Under the pieces are notes generated by a model that worked only from the letters and a program-made list of their open reading frames with translations, was not told the origin of the DNA and made no database searches. This document shows positions 32,503 through 42,662 of a DNA stretch of 64,000 bases, piece after piece (the first letter of the stretch is position 1; the number at the start of each line of letters is the position of its first letter). Origin of the DNA: Stenotrophomonas sp. 278 (lineage in GTDB: Bacteria > Pseudomonadota > Gammaproteobacteria > Xanthomonadales > Xanthomonadaceae); the NCBI RefSeq assembly GCF_003935715.1, contig NZ_RHPP01000001.1, positions 1 through 64,000 of the forward strand. The letters run 5' to 3'. A program made the position numbers and the translations under genes.

Positions 32503-32531
32503 ACGATGCCAGCCCGGAATCCGCGTGTCAA
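32503..32531 (-). promoter_or_regulatory. promoter of the metX operon
   Basis: A perfect -35 TTGACA (32526-32531) and a weaker -10 CATCGT (32503-32508) are 17 bases apart. Transcription would begin about 32496, exactly at the first base of the riboswitch P1 helix, which supports both calls. Confidence 0.65.
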
Positions 32532-32642
32532 TCCCTCCATCTCGATGAAGCGATATATTTTTTTCGCATATGTGGCCGTCCAGGTCTTTCAGGATTCGAT
32601 CCGGTTGCGTAGAGTCCGCCGACATTCACTGGAAGATCGACC

Positions 32643-33518
32643 ATGCGCTGGACCCTGCTGTTGCCGCTGCTGCTCTCCCCTCTTCACGCCAGTGCAGCCG
32701 GGCCGGACTGGCGTTCAGGCTGGGGCATGGTGCAGGACGTCCACCAGGGGCCGCAGCAGCCTGCCAACGGCATCGCCTCGGTCAGGCTGGAGAACACCGA
32801 CAGCGGGTGGGAAGCCCGGGTGCACAATCACCTGTCCGGTCCGGTTCAGATCACCCTGGGCCCGGACGCCGGTACCGCACTGCTGCCAGGCCTGCCGGTG
32901 CAGACCGTGCTGCTGCCGACCGCCAGTGTTGTCGTCGCGCGGCTGTCGCCGCCGCCCCATGCGCAGCGCCTGCAGGTCCAGCTGGAAGCCGTACCAGGCG
33001 ACCCATCGGCCCGCCCCCAGGATGTGGCGTACCAGCTTCCGTTCATCGCCACCCGCTTCCAGGTCACCCAGGCCCCGCAGGGCCGCTACAGCCATACCGA
33101 TGCCGAGAACCGCGACGCGATCGACTTCGCCCTGCCCGAAGGCACGCCGGTACTGGCCGCGCGCCGCGGCAAGGTGATGCAGGTCCAGGGCAACTACACG
33201 GAGAACGGCACCGATCCGGCCCGGGATCGCGACCGCGCCAATTTCATCCGCGTCCTGCACGAGGACGGCAGCATGGCGGTCTATGCCCATCTACGCGCAA
33301 ATGGCGTGTTGGTACGCAGTGGCCAGCAGGTCGAAGCCGGACAGCGCATCGGGGTGTCGGGCAACACCGGCTACAGCACCGCCCCGCACCTGCACTTCGT
33401 GGTCCAGGCCAATACCGGCATGCAGTTGCGCTCGATCCCGGTGCGCATCGTCAGCGACCGCGGCGAATTGCACTTCGCGCGTGAAGACGACCCCACCGGC
33501 CCGGCCGCAAGCCCTTGA
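32643..33518 (+). CDS. exported M23-family peptidase-like protein
   Basis: 291 residues with a signal peptide (MRWTLLLPLLLSPLHASAA). An N-terminal beta-rich domain of about 120 residues is followed by an M23 (LytM) domain: NRDAIDFALPEGTPVLAARRGKV is shown in part as AIDFALPEGTPVLAARRG, then FIRVLHEDGSMAVYAHL and TAPHLHFVVQ. The HxH zinc pair (HLH) and the Asp of the first motif are present, but the first zinc His is replaced (NRDAID for the usual HxxxD). Many periplasmic relatives share this change, so it may be a regulator of amidases or a peptidoglycan binder and not an enzyme. GGAAGA precedes the ATG. Confidence 0.85.
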   Translation: MRWTLLLPLLLSPLHASAAGPDWRSGWGMVQDVHQGPQQPANGIASVRLENTDSGWEARVHNHLSGPVQITLGPDAGTALLPGLPVQTVLLPTASVVVARLSPPPHAQRLQVQLEAVPGDPSARPQDVAYQLPFIATRFQVTQAPQGRYSHTDAENRDAIDFALPEGTPVLAARRGKVMQVQGNYTENGTDPARDRDRANFIRVLHEDGSMAVYAHLRANGVLVRSGQQVEAGQRIGVSGNTGYSTAPHLHFVVQANTGMQLRSIPVRIVSDRGELHFAREDDPTGPAASP

Positions 33519-33527
33519 GCGCTCAGG

Positions 33528-33533
33528 TATAAT
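33528..33533 (+). promoter_or_regulatory. candidate -10 box for prfC
   Basis: A perfect TATAAT stands 48 bases before the prfC start in an otherwise GC-rich gap. No good -35 is found 17 bases upstream (TTGAGC is too near), so activity is uncertain. Confidence 0.45.
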
Positions 33534-33580
33534 CAGCGGCTTATCTTTCTGAAGAGCGCCCCGGGCGGGCGCGCCACGCC

Positions 33581-35185
<1,605 letters not shown>

Positions 35186-35244
35186 GCACCGCCATGCGAT
35201 GATAGGGGGGAGCGGGATCCCCCTCCCCGCGGATCGCATCGCCC

Positions 35245-35877
35245 ATGACCACCGTTGCTTCCGTCCGTGAAGAAATCGCCAGCGCCCTGACCCATGGTCT
35301 CGGCGCTGTAGCCGCCCTCGCCGCCAGTGCGGTGCTGATCACGCTGGCCGCCATCTATGGCGACGGCTGGCAGCTGGCCAGCGCCATCGTGTTCGGCATC
35401 GCGCTGCTGCTGCTGTATACCGCGTCCACGCTGTACCACGCGATCCAGCATCCCATCGCCAAAGGACGCCTGAAGGTGTTCGACCACTGCGCGATCTATC
35501 TGCTGATCGCCGGCACCTATACGCCCTTTACCCTGATCGGTCTGCGCGGGCCTTGGGGCTGGGGCTTGTTCACCGCGATCTGGGCACTGGCGGTGTTCGG
35601 GGTGATCTTCAAGCTGTTCTACACCGGCCGCTTCAAGCTGCTTTCCACGGCGATCTATATTGCGATGGGCTGGCTGGTGGTCGTGGCAATCAAGCCGATG
35701 TGGGCGTCGATTGATGGCTGGACGCTGGGCTGGCTGTTTGCGGGTGGGCTGTCTTACACCTTGGGCACTTATTTTTATCACCGCGAATCGATTCCTTATT
35801 CGCATGCGATCTGGCATTTGTTTGTGATTGGTGGAAGCGTCTGCCACTTTGTGGCCGTGACCGCCCAGGTTCTGTAG
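35245..35877 (+). CDS. hemolysin III family membrane protein
   Basis: 210-residue inner-membrane protein of the hemolysin III/YqfA branch of the PAQR superfamily with about seven helices. Diagnostic residues are present: EEIASALTHGLGAVAAL, YTASTLYHAIQH (Ser and His of the putative metal site), FDHCAIYLLIAGTYTPF (Asp, His) and SHAIWHLFVIGGSVCHF (the second His cluster). Family members are suggested to be metal-dependent hydrolases; hemolysis is a historical label. The TAG stop is the TAG of a GTAG palindrome that begins one base earlier. Confidence 0.94.
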   Translation: MTTVASVREEIASALTHGLGAVAALAASAVLITLAAIYGDGWQLASAIVFGIALLLLYTASTLYHAIQHPIAKGRLKVFDHCAIYLLIAGTYTPFTLIGLRGPWGWGLFTAIWALAVFGVIFKLFYTGRFKLLSTAIYIAMGWLVVVAIKPMWASIDGWTLGWLFAGGLSYTLGTYFYHRESIPYSHAIWHLFVIGGSVCHFVAVTAQVL

Positions 35878-35900
35878 AGCCACGCCCTGCGTGGCTGCTC
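35874..35900 (+). repeat. GTAG palindrome (REP/SMAG-like)
   Basis: GTAGAGCCACGCCCTGCGTG continues GCTGCTC; the stem is AGCCACGC/GCGTGGCT. Its TAG is the stop codon of the hemolysin III gene. Confidence 0.88.
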
Positions 35901-36013
35901 TTCGTTCGGGCGTCATGAACGCCTGACACACGTCTTCGGCCACTGCTAAACGTTGGTCGATGATTCGCAACGCCGTGGATCAGGACTTCGGACGCTTGTG
36001 CCGCGCTGCGCGC

Positions 36014-36040
36014 GGGTACCACGCATGGCGTGGTACCTAC
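36014..36040 (-). repeat. GTAG palindrome (REP/SMAG-like)
   Basis: On the minus strand GTAGGTACCACGCCATGCGT continues GGTACCC, with stem GGTACCACGC/GCGTGGTACC. It stands alone about 100 bases before the AsmA gene, in inverted orientation to the copy at 35874. Confidence 0.85.
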
Positions 36041-36141
36041 GAATTGTTACGTGCGCAGGACGATGGCGTTGGGTGTGCTCCTGACATGGCGGTTACCTTT
36101 GCTTCGCGTTTTGTGCACGGGGGGCGGGCAACCATGCGGCG

Positions 36142-38115
36142 GTGAATACTGAATCCGCTCAGGTGGTGTCCTCCCGCTCGCGTTGGCAGTGGCGTCGTCC
36201 CGGCAAGCGGGGGCAGCGATGGCTGGCCGTGCTGGTGTTTCTGTTCGCACTGGTGCTGCTGGTGATCGCGCTTTGGGACTGGAACTGGTTCAAGGGGCCG
36301 GTGGAGCGGGCGGTGCAGGCCAAGACCGGGCGTGAGTTCCATATCAACGGCAATCTGGACGTCGATCTCGGACGCGTTGTCACCGTGCGTGGCGACGGCC
36401 TGACGTTCGCCAATGCGGAGTGGTCCAAGCAGCCGAAGATGGCCAGTGCTGATCGCGCCGAAATCGATGTTCGTTTCTGGCCGCTGCTGCGCGGCGACGT
36501 GCTGATTCCGGAAATCCGCATGACCCGGCCGGATCTGCTTCTGGAGACCGCGCCGCAAAAGGACCAGCCCGGCAACTGGGATTTCCTGGGTCCCAGTGAC
36601 GGCAAGCCACCGGTGCTGCAGCGCCTGCTGATCGATGATGGTCGGCTGCAGTTCCTGGACGCGGCCGGCAGGACGGACATCCTGGTGTCGTTGAACAGCG
36701 GCAAGCCCAAGACCGCAGACAGCGCTCCCCCGCTGCTGGTGAATGGCAAGGGGCGCTGGCAGGGCAATCCCTTCACCCTGGATGGCAACACCGAATCGCC
36801 GCTGGAACTGACCAACAGCGATCATCCCTTCCGGATCCACCTGGACGGGCGCGCTGGCGGGACCCACGCCATCGCCAGTGGTACCTTGACCAACCCGTTT
36901 GCGCTGCGCACGTTCGACCTGGACTTCATGCTCAGCGGCCAGGACATGGAAGATCTGTACCCGCTGATCGGATTAGCCATTCCGTCGACGCCACCCTACA
37001 AACTGAAGGGACGCCTGAAGCGCAACAACGACGTCTGGCGCTACGAGAACTTCACTGGTACCGCCGGTGACAGCGATCTCGGCGGCACCGCGCAGATCGA
37101 AGTGGGGCGTGAGCGCCCCTTCCTGAAGGCCGAGCTTGTCTCCAAACGGCTCGACTTCGACGACCTAGCCGGCTTCGTGGGAGCCCCGCCGAAGACCGGC
37201 GGCGGCGAGTCGGCCAATGCCGAACAGAAAGCGGAGGCCGCTGCGCTCAAGGCCAGCGCGCGCATCCTCCCGGACACGCCCTACAACCTGACCAAACTGC
37301 GCGCAATGGATGCCGACGTGCGCTGGAAGGCGCAGCGGATCAACGCCCCCTCCCTGCCGCTGGACGACATGGATGCGCATCTCACCCTGGACGCCGGCCT
37401 GCTGCAGCTGCAGCCCCTGAACTTTGGTGTGGCAGGTGGCGACATCCGCAGCAACATCCGTCTGGACGCGCGCAAGGACACCATCGACACCCGCCTGCAG
37501 GCCAGCATCCGCAGGGTGCAGCTGGGCAAGCTGTTCCCGGATGCGAAGCTGGCCGAACAGGCTTCGGGAGGGATCAGCGGAGACATCGACCTCAGGGGCC
37601 AGGGCAACTCAGTGGCGGCGATGCTGGGCAGTTCCGACGGTGCGGTGGCCGTGGGCATGGGTCGCGGTCATATCGGCAACCTGATCATGGAACTGGCCGG
37701 ACTGGATGTCGCCGAGTCGCTGAAATTCCTGTTCACCGGCGATCGGCAGATCCCTCTGCGCTGCGCATGGGGCGACTTTGGCGTCGCAGGCGGGGTGATG
37801 AATTCCAAGGCGCTGGCGTTCGATACCGAGGACACCCTGATCCTGGGCGAGGGCACCGTGGACCTCAAGCAGGAACAGCTGGACCTGCTGCTGCGTCCGC
37901 GACCGAAGGACATCAGCATCCTGGCGCTGCGTTCGCCGTTGCGCATTGGCGGTACGTTCAAGGATCCTTCGTTCCGGCCCGACTTCAAGGCGCTGGGCGT
38001 GCGCGGTGCAATCGCGCTCACGCTGGGCAGCATCACACCGCCGGCTGCCCTGCTGGCAACGATCGAGACCGGCCCTGGCAAGGACACCAACTGCGGCGGC
38101 CGCTACGCCAAATAA
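36142..38115 (+). CDS. AsmA family protein
   Basis: 657 residues. One N-terminal membrane helix (LAVLVFLFALVLLVIALW, about 29-46) anchors a long periplasmic part of repeating beta strands typical of AsmA/bridge-like lipid-transfer proteins: GREFHINGNLDVDLGRVVTV, then ANAEWSKQPKMASAD, and a C-terminal AsmA_2 region with GVMNSKALAFDTEDTLILGE. Such proteins are thought to help phospholipid movement between the two membranes. The start is GTG at 36142; no strong ribosome site is seen, so a nearby alternative cannot be excluded. It converges on the CBS gene. Confidence 0.9.
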   Translation: MNTESAQVVSSRSRWQWRRPGKRGQRWLAVLVFLFALVLLVIALWDWNWFKGPVERAVQAKTGREFHINGNLDVDLGRVVTVRGDGLTFANAEWSKQPKMASADRAEIDVRFWPLLRGDVLIPEIRMTRPDLLLETAPQKDQPGNWDFLGPSDGKPPVLQRLLIDDGRLQFLDAAGRTDILVSLNSGKPKTADSAPPLLVNGKGRWQGNPFTLDGNTESPLELTNSDHPFRIHLDGRAGGTHAIASGTLTNPFALRTFDLDFMLSGQDMEDLYPLIGLAIPSTPPYKLKGRLKRNNDVWRYENFTGTAGDSDLGGTAQIEVGRERPFLKAELVSKRLDFDDLAGFVGAPPKTGGGESANAEQKAEAAALKASARILPDTPYNLTKLRAMDADVRWKAQRINAPSLPLDDMDAHLTLDAGLLQLQPLNFGVAGGDIRSNIRLDARKDTIDTRLQASIRRVQLGKLFPDAKLAEQASGGISGDIDLRGQGNSVAAMLGSSDGAVAVGMGRGHIGNLIMELAGLDVAESLKFLFTGDRQIPLRCAWGDFGVAGGVMNSKALAFDTEDTLILGEGTVDLKQEQLDLLLRPRPKDISILALRSPLRIGGTFKDPSFRPDFKALGVRGAIALTLGSITPPAALLATIETGPGKDTNCGGRYAK

Positions 38116-38142
38116 TCCGGCGAGGAGACGCCAGAACCCGCC

Positions 38143-38574
38143 TCAACCGGTCACGATGTACTGCTGCAGCTGATCCAGCCTCCGGGCCTGGTCGTCGATG
38201 ACCGACTTGACCAGATCGCCGATGGAAATCACGCCGATCACTCCGCTTTCATCCACCACCGGCAGGTGGCGGATGCGATGCTCGGTGACCAGCTGCAGGC
38301 AGTGTTCCACCTGCTGTGCCGGTGCGACCGTAATGACCTGGGCGGTCATGATGTCGCGCACCTGGGTGGTTCGCGAGGAGCGCTCGTGCAGCACGATCTT
38401 GCGCGCATAGTCGCGCTCGGACAGGATCCCGACCAGGTGACCCTGATCCATCACCAGGACCGCGCCGATGCCTTTCTCAGCCATCAGCCGGATCGCGTCG
38501 ATCACCGCCGCGTCAGGGCGGACCTCGAATACCTCAGGAGACTTGCCTTCCAACAGCTGCCGTACCGTGGTCAT
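38143..38574 (-). CDS. CBS-pair protein
   Basis: 143 residues made almost wholly of two CBS domains. The first spans about 10-65 (AIRLMAEKGIGAVLVMDQGH, SERDYARKI), the second about 75-130 (MTAQVITVAPAQQVEHCLQL, HRIRHLPVVDE, GVISIGDLVKSVI). CBS pairs bind adenosyl nucleotides and act as energy sensors; stand-alone ones usually regulate a partner protein. The ATG at 38574 lies inside the end of the upstream glycosyltransferase gene (41-base overlap), so the two are probably co-translated. Confidence 0.92.
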   Translation of the reverse strand: MTTVRQLLEGKSPEVFEVRPDAAVIDAIRLMAEKGIGAVLVMDQGHLVGILSERDYARKIVLHERSSRTTQVRDIMTAQVITVAPAQQVEHCLQLVTEHRIRHLPVVDESGVIGVISIGDLVKSVIDDQARRLDQLQQYIVTG

Positions 38575-39553
38575 CTGCCTGCCCTCCAGCGGTGGGAAAC
38601 ACCGCCGAGTGTGCCACGGCCGGTGCATGCCAGGTGTCAACCAGATACAGCGGGCGCTGCTTTGACTCTTCATAAAGACGCCCCAGGTATTCTCCGATCA
38701 ACCCCAGCGCGATCAACTGCACACCGCCCAGGAACAGGATCACCGACATCATGGTCGGATAGCCTGCCACCCGATCGCCGTAAAGCGCCGCCTTGGCGAT
38801 CACCCACATTCCGAACACGAAGGCGAAGCTCGCCGTCGCCAGGCCCAGATAGGTCGCGGCGCGCAGCGGCACGGTGGAAAAACTGGTGATGCCCTCCAGC
38901 GCGAAATTCCAGAGTTTCCAGAACCCGAACTTGCTGTCACCCACCATCCGCGAGTGACGGTGATAGGGCAAGGCCTTGCGGCGGAAACCCACCCAGCCGA
39001 ACAGGCCCTTCATGAAACGGTGGCGTTCACGCAGCTGACCAAGCGCCTGCAGCGCACGCGGGGACAGCAGGCGGAAGTCGCCGGTGTCGGCGGGAATCGG
39101 CGTCCTGGACAGGCGCCCGATCACCCGATAGAACGCTGCCGCGGTACTGCGCTTGAGCCAGCTCTCGCCGTCGCGGACCAGGCGCGTTCCATAGACGTTG
39201 TCGTAGCCTTCGCGCCACAGCGCCACGAATTCCGGAATCAACTCCGGCGGATCCTGCCCGTCTGCATCCAGCAGCATGACCGCGCCGTCGTCGACGAAGT
39301 CGAGTCCGGCCGTCAGCGCGGCCTCCTTGCCGAAGTTGCGCGACAGCCGCAGGGTGCCCACCGAAGGGTCCTGGGCGGCCAATGCCTGCATCACCGCCCA
39401 GGTCTCATCGGTGCTGCCATCGTCCACATACAGGACATGGCCGACGATGTCGTCCAGCCCATCCAGGACCGCGCGCAGCCGCGGGTGCAGCAGCGGCAGT
39501 GCCGCTGCTTCGTTGTGGGCGGCGATGACCAGGGTCAGGCGTTGGGCTGTCAT
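38534..39553 (-). CDS. family 2 glycosyltransferase, GtrB/ArnC type
   Basis: 339 residues. An N-terminal GT-A domain carries VIAAHNEAAALPLLH, VDDGSTDETW and the metal-binding DADGQDPPE, then RHRFMKGLFGWVGF, a family signature. Two membrane helices (about 235-255 and 265-290) follow, the architecture of enzymes that move a sugar from a nucleotide onto undecaprenyl phosphate (GtrB, ArnC, dolichol-phosphate glucose synthase type). The last 40 residues after LYEESKQRPLYLV form a hydrophilic tail lacking conserved motifs and encoded in the overlap with the CBS gene. The sugar is unknown. The ATG is 43 bases from mtgA, in the same direction. Confidence 0.92.
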   Translation of the reverse strand: MTAQRLTLVIAAHNEAAALPLLHPRLRAVLDGLDDIVGHVLYVDDGSTDETWAVMQALAAQDPSVGTLRLSRNFGKEAALTAGLDFVDDGAVMLLDADGQDPPELIPEFVALWREGYDNVYGTRLVRDGESWLKRSTAAAFYRVIGRLSRTPIPADTGDFRLLSPRALQALGQLRERHRFMKGLFGWVGFRRKALPYHRHSRMVGDSKFGFWKLWNFALEGITSFSTVPLRAATYLGLATASFAFVFGMWVIAKAALYGDRVAGYPTMMSVILFLGGVQLIALGLIGEYLGRLYEESKQRPLYLVDTWHAPAVAHSAVFPTAGGQADDHGTAAVGRQVS

Positions 39554-39592
39554 GTGTGGATTGTAACGTCAGGCCATCACATGCATGAACCG

Positions 39593-40348
39593 TCATTCCT
39601 CACGCACGTAACCCGCGCCACCCAGCTGGCGTGCCTGGCGCTGGATCCACGCCGCGCGACGCTGTACGTACGGGCCGGGCTTCGCCGCACTGTAGCGTCG
39701 CGGCGCGGGAAGCACGGCGGCCAGCCGCGCGCTTTCGCCAGGGCTCAGGCGCGCGGCATCCTTGTTCCAGTACTGCCGCGCGGCGGCTTGCGCGCCGTAG
39801 ATGCCATCGCCGAACTCGGCGATGTTGGCGTACATCTCCAGGATCCGCGACTTCGGCCACAGGGTCTCGATCAGCAGGGTGTACCAGACCTCCAGCCCCT
39901 TGCGCACCCAGCTGCGTCCCTGCCAGAGGAACAGGTTCTTGGCGACCTGCTGGCTGATGGTGCTGGCACCACGCAGCCGGCCGCCGCGTGCATTGTGGTC
40001 ACGCGCCTTCTCGATGGCCTTGAGGTCGAAGCCATTGTGCTGGGGAAACCGCTGATCTTCGGCTGCCACCAGCGAGATGGGCAGACTGGGTGCCATCTGC
40101 TCCAGGTCGCGCCACTGGTAGTGCAGCCGATAGTCCCGGTCGCCCTGCCCCAGCGCCTCGCCATAGCGCCACAGCATCACCGTGGACAACGGCGGATCCA
40201 CGAAACGCAGCACCGCGACCTGCAGCACGCTGCCGACCACGAACAGCAGCGGCAGCCAGAGCAGCAGCTTCCAGCGCCTGCGCCAGCGGCGCGGCCGCGG
40301 GGAATCCAGGCCATGCCCGGCCTTGTGGTTGCTACGCTCTGCCCCCAT
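39593..40348 (-). CDS. mtgA: monofunctional biosynthetic peptidoglycan transglycosylase
   Basis: Polymerises lipid II glycan strands without a transpeptidase domain. 251 residues. One N-terminal membrane helix ([20 protein letters not shown]) is followed by the GT51 motifs: [14 protein letters not shown] with the catalytic Glu, [28 protein letters not shown], and [18 protein letters not shown]. The ORF is open to 40522, but the ATG at 40348 gives the usual length and has GAGG 11 bases upstream. It diverges from hslO and precedes the glycosyltransferase gene. Confidence 0.94.
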   Translation of the reverse strand: MGAERSNHKAGHGLDSPRPRRWRRRWKLLLWLPLLFVVGSVLQVAVLRFVDPPLSTVMLWRYGEALGQGDRDYRLHYQWRDLEQMAPSLPISLVAAEDQRFPQHNGFDLKAIEKARDHNARGGRLRGASTISQQVAKNLFLWQGRSWVRKGLEVWYTLLIETLWPKSRILEMYANIAEFGDGIYGAQAAARQYWNKDAARLSPGESARLAAVLPAPRRYSAAKPGPYVQRRAAWIQRQARQLGGAGYVREE

Positions 40349-40427
40349 TACTGGTGCATCCTCTGCTTGCACGGTTGTCGGCGCATTATCCGGCAACATG
40401 CCTCCTTTCATTAAGCGCCCCGACCCG

Positions 40428-41324
40428 ATGACCGCCCAGACCGATTCCCTGACCCGTTTCCTGCTTCCTGACGCCGGCGTGCGCGGTGTGCACGTACACC
40501 TGGATGCGACCTGGCAGGACATCCTTGCGCCGGCCAGCTACCCGCCAGCCGCCACCGAGCTGCTCGGGGAGGCGAGCGTGGCGGCGGCGCTGTTCACCGG
40601 ACACACCAAAGTGGACGGACGCCTGTCCATCCAGCTGCGCAGCAGCACCGTGCTGCGCACCCTGTTCGCCGAATGCACCGCCGCCGGCACCCTGCGCGGC
40701 GTGGTCCAGCTGGCTGAAGGCGGTGGCGATGTCTCGCGCGACCTGACCGCGCTGGGCACGGACGCGCTGCTGGCCATCACCATCGAGAATCCCGGCCTGG
40801 ACCCGCGCGAACCGCAGCGCTACCAGAGCCTGGTCGGGCTGGACGCGTCCGCGCTGGACGAGGCATTCGAGGACTACTTCCGGCAGTCCGAACAGTTGCC
40901 CACGCGCCTGCTGCTGGCGGCCAACGGCTCCCATGCCGCCGGCCTGCTGCTGCAGAAGCTGCCTGGCGATGAGGGCGACGTCGACGGCTGGGACCGCGCC
41001 AGCGCCCTGTTCGAGACCCTGGGCAAGCAGGAGCTTCTGGACACCCCCGCGCAGACCCTGCTGCACCGGCTGTTCCATGAGGAAGCCCCGCAGCTGCTTG
41101 GCGAGCGCCCGTTGCGCTTTGCCTGCTCCTGCTCACGTGAGCGGGTCGCAGGCATGCTGCAGTCGCTGGGCGAGGACGAAGCCCGGGCCGCCGCCGAAAC
41201 GACCGGCGAGGTGGAAGTCCGATGCGAGTTTTGCGGACGGGAGTATCACTTTTCTTTGACGGACCTGGACATAATGTTCCAGGACGCCGGGGTTGCCTCG
41301 CCGGCTCCTGAACGGCTTCAGTAA
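40428..41324 (+). CDS. hslO: redox-regulated chaperone Hsp33
   Basis: Holdase chaperone activated by oxidation, which frees zinc and forms disulfides. 298 residues. The substrate-binding core runs to about residue 230, and the C-terminal redox switch holds the four zinc cysteines as [10 protein letters not shown] and [10 protein letters not shown] (CxC and CxxC). An alternative ATG lies 30 bases earlier (40398); neither has a clear ribosome site, and the later one matches relatives better. It diverges from mtgA, with about 80 bases between the starts. Confidence 0.95.
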   Translation: MTAQTDSLTRFLLPDAGVRGVHVHLDATWQDILAPASYPPAATELLGEASVAAALFTGHTKVDGRLSIQLRSSTVLRTLFAECTAAGTLRGVVQLAEGGGDVSRDLTALGTDALLAITIENPGLDPREPQRYQSLVGLDASALDEAFEDYFRQSEQLPTRLLLAANGSHAAGLLLQKLPGDEGDVDGWDRASALFETLGKQELLDTPAQTLLHRLFHEEAPQLLGERPLRFACSCSRERVAGMLQSLGEDEARAAAETTGEVEVRCEFCGREYHFSLTDLDIMFQDAGVASPAPERLQ

Positions 41325-41374
41325 GGGCCGCGCGAGTTTTGTTCTGGGGAGAACCAAGACTTGTCAACCAACAC

Positions 41375-41403
41375 TTGTTAAGAAATCATAAACACCCTAG
41401 GAT
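41375..41403 (+). promoter_or_regulatory. candidate promoter for the exported protein gene at 41458
   Basis: TTGTTA at 41375 and TAGGAT at 41398 are 17 bases apart in a locally AT-rich stretch after hslO. The match is moderate. Confidence 0.4.
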
Positions 41404-41457
41404 CAGGTTCCTGCTTCGGCGGGAACTTGTGCTCACCCCTGCTGTCTGAGAAGTCCC

Positions 41458-42315
41458 ATGCGTGCCCTCCTGCGTCTACCGCTGGCCCTGATGATCGCCG
41501 TTGCCGCGATCCCGGGCGCGTATGCGCAAAGCAAGGCACGCGCCGACAGCACCGTGCTGCCGGTGTGGAACAAGGGCAGCGGCAAGGTGGAAGCCCTGCT
41601 GTACCTGGAACCCACCGGAGAACAGGCAGCGGGGGCGCGCTGGCATTTCGGCCGCAGTTCGCTGGACGCCGCCTTCGGCCTGTCCTCGGGCGACTCGCTG
41701 GGGCTGCTCTGCAGCAGCAGCGGCGGTGCCAGCATGAGCAGCCTGGCCAGCCACTGCATGCTGGCCAGCCTGGGTGATGACGACGACAGTCCGCTGAGCC
41801 GCCGGGTGACCGGTACGGCCGCATTCAATCGTCCCGGCGGCCGCCTCGGCATCACCGCCGGCACCGGTCGCGAGACCCTCCCCGCCTGGCTGGCCGGCCC
41901 GAACAAGTCGCCGGCGCTGCGCGCCGAGCAGAATGACCTCACCGTTTTCGGGCAGAAGAACATCGGCCGCGAAGGCTTCGTGTCCATTGGCGGCACCTAT
42001 GCCAAGGCACGGCTGGTCCCGCTGTCCGACGTCTCCCCTGCGCTGGTCGACCGCTGGGACAGCAAGAGCCTGTCGCTGGGAGCCGGCTACGGCAATTTCA
42101 GCGGCAACATCATCGGCCGCGTGGTCGACGTGCCGGGACAGCCCGGCAAGTGGGAAGGACTGGGCCTGGGCCTGACCTGGCGCACCCCGTGGAGTGGCCA
42201 GCTGACGGTTGGTGCGGAGAATGTCATCACCCGTGGCAAGAACCCCTTCGCTCCGCGCAACGAGAGCAATGACGAGGGCACCGTGCCCTACGTCCGCTAC
42301 GAGCAGGATCTGTAG
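41458..42315 (+). CDS. exported hypothetical protein, probable outer-membrane barrel
   Basis: 285 residues with a clear signal peptide (LLRLPLALMIAVAAIPGAYA, cut near AQS). The mature part alternates short beta strands with Gly, Ser and Asp turns: ARWHFGRSSLDAAFGLSSGD, SLSLGAGYGNFSGNIIG, GLGLGLTWRTPWSGQLTVGA. It ends YVRYEQDL, without the terminal Phe usual for porins. The layout suggests a small beta-barrel or surface protein, but I do not recognise a family. It is the last gene before a strong bidirectional terminator and has its own likely promoter, so it appears monocistronic. Confidence 0.82.
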   Translation: MRALLRLPLALMIAVAAIPGAYAQSKARADSTVLPVWNKGSGKVEALLYLEPTGEQAAGARWHFGRSSLDAAFGLSSGDSLGLLCSSSGGASMSSLASHCMLASLGDDDDSPLSRRVTGTAAFNRPGGRLGITAGTGRETLPAWLAGPNKSPALRAEQNDLTVFGQKNIGREGFVSIGGTYAKARLVPLSDVSPALVDRWDSKSLSLGAGYGNFSGNIIGRVVDVPGQPGKWEGLGLGLTWRTPWSGQLTVGAENVITRGKNPFAPRNESNDEGTVPYVRYEQDL

Positions 42316-42342
42316 GCCGGTTCACCCACCATCCTCTGTACG

Positions 42343-42371
42343 AAAAAGGCGCGCCACTGGCGCGCCTTTTT
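42343..42371. terminator. bidirectional intrinsic terminator
   Basis: A 13-bp perfect stem with a 3-base loop, AAAAAGGCGCGCC / GGCGCGCCTTTTT, 27 bases after the stop of the exported protein gene. The A and T tails allow function in either direction. Confidence 0.9.
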
Positions 42372-42662
42372 GATTGTCCTGTGACAGGCACAACGCCCGC
42401 CTTGATACAAAGCGTGACAAATCAGCTGAAACTATTTTCATAACGTTTTTTTAACATTCGACCCATCTGCTCAGTGAATGCCTTGATCCACAAGGACTTT
42501 GCCGAATTTCACACAGATCACAGCAATCATTAACGCTACTTTAATTCTTGCGAAACGGGAGTTAGTATCGAGTCAGCCTTGTGGTCTTTGGTGCTCCGTT
42601 TGGCATCGCCTCCAGGCAAACACCCCAGTGAATACCCAAGATTCCCTTGGAGAGAGAGAGCA
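42372..42662. promoter_or_regulatory. long AT-richer leader of the TonB-dependent receptor gene
   Basis: About 290 bases, clearly richer in A and T than the surroundings, with runs such as TTTTTTTAACATT. Candidate elements are TTTAAT at 42540 and TAGTAT at 42563, 17 bases apart. GGAGAGAGAGAG just before the ATG is the ribosome site. No known riboswitch or Fur-box consensus could be recognised. Confidence 0.4.

Noticed and set aside
42481-42500. Partial palindrome in the receptor leader (CCTTGATCCACAAGGAC)
   Set aside because: Short, imperfect, and matching no operator consensus I could recognise.
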